A stretch of 64,000 nucleotides of DNA from Ficedula albicollis (taxonomy: Eukaryota; Chordata; Aves; Passeriformes; Muscicapidae): the NCBI RefSeq assembly GCF_000247815.1, contig NC_021681.1:4488914-4552913 (forward strand), given 5' to 3'. Position numbers and translations under genes: made by a program. Within the stretch, counting starts at the first letter, position 1. Every line of letters starts with the position of its first letter. Below are positions 56,800 to 64,000 of the stretch, piece after piece. Below the pieces are notes generated by a model, which was not told where the DNA came from, did not search any database, and worked only from the letters and a program-made list of their open reading frames with translations.

Positions 56800-59430
56800 C
56801 CAGCTCCATCACAGAATATCCTTGGAAGGGACCTGTCAGGATCGGGTCCACCAGACACCCCAAGAATGACACCATGTGCTGGAGAGCATTGACTGAACAC
56901 TTCTTAAACTCAGGCAGGCTTGGTGCTGTGACCACTTCCTTGGGGAGGTGTTCCAATGCCCAACCATCCTGTGGGTGAAAAACCTTTTCCTGGTATCCAC
57001 CTAAACCTCCCCAGCTCAGCTTCAAACCATTCCCTTGAGTCCTGTCCCTGGCCAAGAGAGGGAAGAGATCAATACCTGCCCCTCCCCTTCCCTATGAGGT
57101 GCTAAGAGCACAGTGAGGTCTGACCTCAGTCTCCTCCTCTCCAGCTTGAACAAACCAAGCTCAGGGACCCTTCCCCATCTTCATGGCCTCCTCTGGACAC
57201 TCTTCAACACCTTAATATCTTTTTTATACCGTGGTGCCCCAACCTGTGCCCAGGCCTCGAGGTGAGGTCACCCCAGCACAGAGCAGAGCGGGACAATCCC
57301 CTCCCTGATGCCCCCCAGGAGCAGGGATGTCCCTCCTGGCTGCCAGGACACTGGTGACTCATATTGCCATGGACCAGGACCCCCAGGTCCCTTCCCACAG
57401 CTGGCCTCCAGCCCTAAGCCAGTCCATACACACAGCCAGGGTTGCCCTGTCCTAGGTGCAGAATCCAGCCAGGGTTGCCCTTTTTAAACCCCACACAGCT
57501 GGTGTCTGTCTATCTCTTCTTTGTCAAGGTCTCTGTGCCCTTGAGGGAGGTGACAGCTCCTCCCAGCTTGGTGATGGCTGTGAACTCACTAAGTATTCCT
57601 TCAACTCCTGTGTCCCAGTTGTTAACGAGGATGTTGAAGAGAATAGGGCCGAGGATGGAGGCCTGTGGAACCCCACCAGAGACCAGTACTAGTCTGGTGT
57701 CACCCCAGTCACTGTCACCTGTTGTGCCTGACCCATGAGCCAGCTCCTCACCCATAACACAGTTTTCCAGCTGTGGGCTGGACGTTTTGTCCAGAAGGAT
57801 CCTGTAAGAGACAGTACCAAAAGCTTTGCTGCAGTCCATAAAGATTCCACCTCCCAGCTTTCCTGGATCAACCAGGCAGGTTACCCTGACACAGCAGGAA
57901 ATCAGGTTTGACAAGCAGGACTGCCCCCTCAGGAAGCTGTGCTGGCTGTGACTGATGCCTGCACTCCTCTAGGTGTTTTTCAATACTTCCCAGAATAATC
58001 TTTTCCATGACTTTACCAGGAACTGAATTGGGAATGACAGGTCTGTTGTCTCTGGAGCTCTCCTTAAAAATCAGGGCAACACTCACCAGCTTCCAGTCAA
58101 TCTCTGTGGATTCCCAAGACTGCTCAAAAATCAACCATCCAGAGAGGCATTGTAATGACATCAGCAGCTCCTTGAGGATTCTTGGATGAATCCCATCAGG
58201 GATCCAGCTGCAGCAGCAGATTCTGAACAACTTCAGGCTGATCATTCTCACAGTCATAGTCCTCCAGATCATGACACTGAGACTCATCACCCATTTGAAG
58301 ACAGAGGCAAAGAAAGCATTAAATACCTTTTCCTTGTCCCTGTCCCTGTTTGTGAGGTGACCATCCTCATCCTGAAAAGAGGTAATGTTATTTCTAGACT
58401 GCTTTTTGCCATTTATATATTTTTTAAAAAATACATTTATTGTTCTCTGCAGTTCTGGCAGCTTCAACTCCAATTGAGCTTTGCCTGTATGGATTTTCTG
58501 CCAACAGTGGGGAGCAGCATCTCTATGTTCTTCCCATGTCACCTGACCTTGCTTCCACTGGGCACACACCTTCCTTTTCCATCTTATTTCCAAGAGAAAT
58601 CCCTGGTCAGCCAAGCCAGCCTTCTGCCTCACCTGCTTGACTTCTGACATTTAGGAATTGCTATTCCTGTGCCCTTAGGAGATGATGTTTAAAAGTAACT
58701 GATGGACCTCAGCACCTGCAAAAGCATTTCCCAAGGGCCCTTACTCACTAATTCCCTGAGCAGCCTGAGATCTGCTCTCCTCATGGCCAGAGCTGAGGTT
58801 TTCCTGGCACTTTTCCTCCTGTCACAAGAAATTTTAAACTTGATGGCTCTGTAGCCAAGTTGGCCCCACTGTTCACTTTGCTCAGGAGACCCTCTCTGAG
58901 GACAGGCAGGAGATCAAGATCATCCTTTCAAATCAGCTCCCTGAGGACCTGCTCCCTAAAGTTGTCATGCAGGTGTTTGAGGAACCTTCTGGCCCGGGTT
59001 GTACCAGCTGTGTGATGCTCCCAGTTAATTTCTGGCAGGTTGAAATCCCCTGGGGCAGCTGACTTGGAATCTTCCCTTAGTTCCTCAAGGAATAATTTGT
59101 CAGTGTCATCGTCCTGTCTGGGAGGTCCAGAGTAGATTCCCACAGTGAAATCTGCATTATTTGTTTGCCCCTTGATTCTTATCCAAAGGTTCTCAACGGT
59201 GCCATTGCCAGCTGGGAGCTCCAGACACTCCAACACTTCTATTCCATACAGTGCCACCCCTCTGCCCCCTCTAGCCCTCCTGAAGAGCCTGGAACTTTCC
59301 ATCAGGGCTCTCCAGCCACAGGGAAGACCCCCACCAGGTTTCACTTATGCCAGTGATGACAGATCTCTGGGGCTGGGCCAAAGCCCTCAGCTCCCCACTG
59401 CTGCCTCACGCTGGGTGTATTAATGCAGAG
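56800..59430 (-). mobile_element. Decayed CR1 non-LTR retrotransposon (endonuclease and RT remnants)
   Basis: About 2.6 kb in minus orientation. From right to left the minus strand shows endonuclease-domain remnants at about 59344-58930 (GRGGRGVALYG; PGDFNLPEINW), then linker/RT N-terminus at about 58650-57870 (DEDGHLTNRDRDK, DKEKVFNAFFASVF). RT core remnants follow at about 57850-57500 (GGVPQASILGPILFNI), and the 3' tail near 56.8 kb. The frames are broken by stops and shifts, so it cannot encode an active enzyme. Endonuclease and RT order match CR1 ORF2. It lies in the THAP4 intron in the same orientation as THAP4. Confidence 0.88.
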
Positions 59431-61120
59431 ACATTTCTGGTGTGGTACATTGTAGCCAGCACCTGGTGAAGCAGACTGAGGGATCCCTTTATGCTCCTTT
59501 CCTCAAGTTTAGGCACTCCAGCCCATTGCTCATCACTGGTGACCCTGACCTTGTCCCTTTCCCAGCTAGTTTAAGGCTCTATCAACAAACCCTACCAGCT
59601 CCTGTGCTAGAACTCTTTCTTCCCAAGAAAGATGCATCCCACCAGAAGTCAGCAGAGCAACTGTTGAACACATCATCCCATCTCTGCTCCAAAAGCTGGT
59701 TATAGTCACAAATATTCATACTATAGACTCAGTAATTAATCTCATAGCCAAGTGCCAAGGTGGTAATGCTCCAGTGCCTGTAGTCACTGCCGGAGTTCTG
59801 CTTTACAAAACAGAGAAAATATTTTATAAATTATACTCTATCATGAGAAGCCAAACACCCTACCTGAGCTCAGCCTGACTTTCTCTCGAGTTTTCCTTAG
59901 TTTGCTGTTCCATTGCTTCCTAGCTGCAAGCTGGGTTTTTGTTGTGACTCATTGCCGACTCGCTGCAAAATTAAATGCTTAATGCACAACAAACTCTATA
60001 GACTATTAGGCAAAAAAAAACCTGGAAAGAACAAGACCATCCCACTGAAAATTAAAAAAAAAAAAACAAAAGCAGTGCAAAAAGTCTTGTTTCCTCCTTT
60101 CCAACTACCTTTCTCACCAAGGGGGAGGTCAAAGAGCCATCTTCCCCACCCAAGTCCCAAACTGGTGTACCTGCACACTGCTTGCTCCCAAGCTGAGCAC
60201 AAAACAATTCACCTTCCACCCACGTGTTCAGTGCCACGGTGAAAGGTTACCCAGCCTCTTTCAAGATACCTTCTGCCATGGATTCTGCCCCATTCTCAGC
60301 CTATGTACACATATTCCTGTTCCTTATCTCCCATTTTACTTTATAGCTTCCTCATTCTTTGCAATGCCCACTCTACAGTTTTCTATCCTGGCTGTTTCCA
60401 TCCCAGTCAGGGCATGAAAAAAATCACAAGCAGCACCTACTGTCTCAGAAAAGAAGCAGTTTTCTTCCAAAATCTAGCTCCAAGTTAACATGCAACTGCC
60501 AGACTAGCAGTGCCTGCCCTGGTGGAGGCAATTTTCCTGGCAGCACATCTCTGTGACCCATTAGACACATTTCATTTTCAAGCTGAACTGGACACAGCCC
60601 GTTGCTGGTCCAGTCCTTCTCAGACAGGTGAAAGCACAGCACCTTCAACCATGCACAGCCCCACTTCTCACTGCCAGTGAGGAATGGGGTTTTGCTATTC
60701 ATTTTCTACAACATGACTGAAATCTGTTGCCATCACGATGGGCAACAGCACAGACCAGGCCTCAGGACTCCACCTCAGCAGAAAATCACGTATTAAGTGG
60801 AATTAAGTACTCCATCCTCCTTCTGCTTGCCCTGAAGTTCATCATCTACGCTTCATTTGCATGTCAAAAGCACTGTAAATGACCCCATTTCTACACTGGC
60901 TTTGCACAGACATTCAAAGACAAACCCAAGCCAGATTTCCCACAGATTCCTAGCACAGTTCTAACCATTTTTCACACGAACTCATTCTGCAAACTCTCCT
61001 GCCTTTAATATGACCTTCACGAAAACAGCCATGCAGCATGGAAGAGGCTCCTCATACCCCCAGGCAGCAATTCCAAGAGCTTTACCTCTCTGATGAGCAC
61101 AGAAACTCAAATCCCATGGA
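59431..61120 (-). other. THAP4 intron, no gene seen
   Basis: AT-rich unique sequence with short homopurine and poly-A stretches (for example about 60052-60065). No conserved exon was recognised. Confidence 0.4.
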
Positions 61121-61127
61121 ATCCTAC

Positions 61128-61152
61128 CTGTGTTTGCTCCATGCCCAGCCAT
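61128..61152 (-). other. THAP4: Candidate alternative first coding exon of a short THAP4 isoform
   Basis: On the minus strand, ATG GCT GGG CAT GGA GCA AAC ACA G is followed by a donor, GTAGGA. It ends with one base of a codon, exactly what the THAP4 exon at 52710-52869 needs, since that exon starts with two. The join would give [16 protein letters not shown]... in frame with the nitrobindin domain. It lies about 130 bases downstream of a ZNF143-like motif. The phase fit has a one-in-three chance of being accidental. Confidence 0.35.
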
Positions 61153-61279
61153 ACTCGCAGATATTTTGCTATTTGCTCTACGTGGAGCCCCCCCTGCCCC
61201 CAGAAAGGGCTCTGCGCAGGGTGCTAAGATGGCTATGAGGGAAGTGAGCTCATTTTTTGGGTAAGACACTGATCCTGCT

Positions 61280-61298
61280 GCCTGCTGGGAGATGTAGT
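61280..61298 (-). promoter_or_regulatory. ZNF143/THAP11-type promoter motif
   Basis: The minus strand reads ACTACATCTCCCAGCAGGC, close to the known vertebrate promoter element ACTACAnnTCCCAGnATGC. It sits in the THAP4 intron upstream of a possible short first exon. Confidence 0.55.
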
Positions 61299-62684
61299 TT
61301 TACAACAGGACCAAACTGGGGCACGGCAAGAGGAGGTGGTGCTGTGGAAGGAGCTGCTGGGATGTCCTGTGTGAGCGAGCAGAGCTGATGCAGCAGAGCT
61401 GGGAGACCTTCCTGCAGAACAAGATGGTCAGAGTGACAAAGGACAGGGCTGTGAGAACAGCCATGCCTTCCCCAGGACACATCCCTGGTTGCTTGCTGGC
61501 TCTCCTTCATTTCTCCCAGTGCATCCTGTCATCCTCCAGAAGCTACACCTAACCCTGCTCATCCACTAGAAGCATTTCTCAGCCTTTGGTCCACGGACCT
61601 CATGAGACAGAAGGAAATATTCTCCTACCAAACAAATACCCAAATTCAAAGTTTAGATGGAAAAGGCCACCACAGCAGCTGTTCTGTGCTGGAGACACCC
61701 TGGGGCTTCTCCTAAACCAGTCAATCCCCCTGGTAAGACAGGTTGGGAAACACCACCCAAGCACATCCTTACAGCTGGAGTTGGGAGCCACTTGGCCAGC
61801 CTGAGTCACCCAGCCTCAAGCATGGCTAGCAGGCAGCACTCCTGCAGAAACCTGCTCTTCCCAGCCTGCTGCAGCTTGGATACAGCCAGCAGAAATTCAT
61901 TTGTCTCATCAGAGGAAAGTATGTGAGAACTAGCACCGAAATGAAGTTCTGCTGAGTGGGTGTGTGCCTAGAGTTCGTTTTTCGTGCTCAGGATTTTGTG
62001 GAAACAGCTGAACGTGAGGGATGCAGACAGGTAACAACCTGCACAGTCAGTCCAGTCAGGTACTTATACTCAAGGAAGTGCCTTTAGCAGAAAAAAAATA
62101 TGCAGGCTCAGGTTCACAGCTAAAACCGTCACCTCAACCACACATCAGATGAGCTGGGACAACTGAGACATGGCTACTAATAAAGACTATTATTAAACTA
62201 ATGTGTTACCTGACTCTATTTTTATGAATATGAAAATATTTCTTAACTCAGCTTTGTATGACAGTAAAGCTCAGTGTCTGGGCATGAACCAGACCCTGCC
62301 TGGCAAGCAGCTGGCTGCACTTCATCAGCTCTTTTCACTGCCATAAACTATTACCATGAGCACACAAAAAGAGCTCAAAACAGAAGAGCACCAAGATGAA
62401 GCTTAAAAAAAAAACCAAACCAAACAAGGTAGTCAGCCACCAAGAAACCCTTTAAAAAAGTTCCCAGCCAAAGAGTTCCATATAAACTCCCCATCATGCC
62501 AAGCTACAATTGCCTAAATGGTTCCTCTTCACAGGCCGATCTCCAGTTTTGTTAATAAAAGATATGGCAGAATGGGTAATGAATTGGTCAATTCATTAAG
62601 AAAAATGACATTTTCTCTTATAAAATAGACCAGGTGACTCATATATTAAGAATATCTTCTACAAGAACATAAAATTTTCATTTC

Positions 62685-62885
62685 TCAAAGATACATATAT
62701 ATAAAAACACTAATCTTGGGAAAAAGGAGAAAAATCACAGTGCTTACCAGAATAAAGAAAAAAATCCTTAAAGATACTTTTTCAGCAATTAGTATCTCAG
62801 TGAAGTATTCCAACAAAGGCAGACACCTTTTTAATTACATATATAAATAAATATTTCATATACATATATATATATGTGTGTATAT
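62685..62885. repeat. AT-rich tract with (TA)n runs
   Basis: Two TATATA-containing runs (about 62691-62703 and 62840-62885) in very AT-rich intron. Confidence 0.7.
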
Positions 62886-63459
62886 GAATGAGAACTATGG
62901 ACCCTAAATACTTATACTAAATGCCATAACCCAATTTCTGCCTCCCAAGGAAGTAAAGGATCAAAGCAAACACAGACATTTGCTCACAAACTGTGACCTT
63001 AATGTGCACCATGACATTGTCATATTTGATACCTCCCACCTTGCTTATATTTCCAGCATCCTGAGTACTGAGTGCAGCATATGAAATTCAATATAAAAAC
63101 TATTTCTTATGCCACTGAGGACAAGAACAGCTTTCCCAGATACCTGCTTCTAGGACAGCTCATTAATACACCAGAAAAAAAAAAAAATCACAGGCACGCT
63201 CCAAAGGAAGAAGGAAAATCCTAACAGGAGCCACTGTGTCACAAAGAAATTAAAATAACCCAGAAAGAAGAGAAAATAAATTCATCAAGAAAGTCGCCTG
63301 CAACACCACAACCTAAATTCCCATTCCATATCTTGGAAAGGTTAGGGATATAAGAATCAACTTGGGTGCCCACTGAGCAAATTCTTTAATCTGTATCCAT
63401 TGGTCTTACACAAGCTCTACTTCTCCCTCCCAGAATGTCCCTTTCTCTTACCAGTCTTG

Positions 63460-64000
63460 AGTTGCAGTGCAGGATGTAACCAAAAGTGTGTATTCTATCA
63501 CCATCTGTTAAAACCAGGTGGGGCAGTGTTCTTTATCTTTTCCACAACCCATCCTTCCTCCAGGAGATATCTCCTGTTAATGGGCCATCGAGACCCAGTG
63601 CGTGACTGATAAAATTACATCATCCCACTGGGAGATGCTCCAGCCAGGGCATCCAAACATTTCCTAGATAAAAACTGGAATTTGGAACACCAAGGCAGCC
63701 TTTTTTCCACTGGATTCCAGAGGAAAATCGGACCTTTCCACATCATCACTGGATCTTCAGAGGAAAACTGCACCTTCTACAGGAGCCCTGCTCCAGCTGA
63801 ACCACATCTGCCACTGCAGGAGGATGCAGCCACCATTTAATGGGACTGCTGCCAACACCCTGACTGAATGACGGGGTGTCAAGTTGTATTCTGACTCTGT
63901 CAGTGTTTTGTTGTTTTGTATTACCGTATTTTTATTTTAGTTTTCCTAGTAAGGAACTGTTATTCCTATTCCCATATCTTTGCCTGAGAGCTGCTTAATT
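63460..64000 (+). mobile_element. Solo LTR, family A, cut by the window edge
   Basis: It shares the TATTCTATCACCATCTG, GGAGATATCTCCTG, GATAAAATTACATC, GGAGATGCTCCA and GACTCTGTCAGTGTTTTG blocks with the copy at 27485-28282. The 3' end lies beyond the window. It is in the THAP4 intron, antisense to the gene. Confidence 0.78.

Noticed and set aside
57868..59344. Host genes from 130-260-residue frames in the THAP4 intron
   Set aside because: Their motifs are CR1 endonuclease and RT remnants with frame breaks.
53000..64000. THAP zinc-finger exon
   Set aside because: No C2CH pattern with the expected spacing and AVPTIF-type ending was seen in any frame; it is likely outside the window.

Overview
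This window looks like vertebrate nuclear DNA, most likely from a bird and probably a songbird. The genes have compact introns, many 3'-end fragments of CR1 non-LTR retrotransposons are present, and one family of avian-type solo LTRs occurs four times. There are also CpG-rich patches and long simple repeats. No bacterial-style genes, CRISPR arrays or RNA genes were recognised. All gene models below were built by eye from splice sites, reading phase and remembered family resemblance. No database search was run.

Layout. (1) 1-15.1 kb: TSPEAR on the plus strand, 12 coding exons, 675 codons. It is preceded by a perfect hexanucleotide array, its first intron carries a perfect 1.9 kb pentanucleotide array, and its second intron carries a 279-nt C run. 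(2) 15.1-20.7 kb: LRRC3 on the minus strand, with its whole coding region in one exon. It is convergent with TSPEAR, and a GC-rich probable promoter region interrupted by an 862-nt C run lies behind it. (3) 20.7-41.9 kb: TRPM2 on the minus strand, 32 coding exons giving an uninterrupted 1503-codon frame (channel plus NUDT9-H domain). Several introns hold minisatellites or solo LTRs, and one NUDT9-H exon lies in a direct duplication. (4) 41.9-47.2 kb: intergenic, with ERV/LTR-like and CR1 remnants. (5) 47.2-64 kb: the 3' part of THAP4 on the minus strand. The four exons encode the nitrobindin-like domain. They are followed on the right by more than 11 kb of AT-richer intron containing a decayed 2.6 kb CR1 element, a possible alternative first exon, and an LTR that runs off the window.

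TSPEAR-LRRC3-TRPM2 are neighbours on human 21q22.3, so that block is conserved. THAP4 is on human 2q37 in my recollection, so the TRPM2-THAP4 junction marks a rearrangement between lineages. The genes do not form one pathway: TSPEAR is a secreted EAR-repeat protein, LRRC3 a small LRR membrane protein, TRPM2 an ADP-ribose-gated cation channel and THAP4 a haem-binding nitrobindin fusion.

I found no clearly new biological system. The most unusual signals are the tandemly copied splice donor of TSPEAR exon 2, the duplicated TRPM2 NUDT9-H exon with a lost donor in one copy, the huge C homopolymers all on one strand, and a phase-compatible short first exon next to a ZNF143-like motif in THAP4. Several of these could be assembly artefacts and need raw reads to decide.
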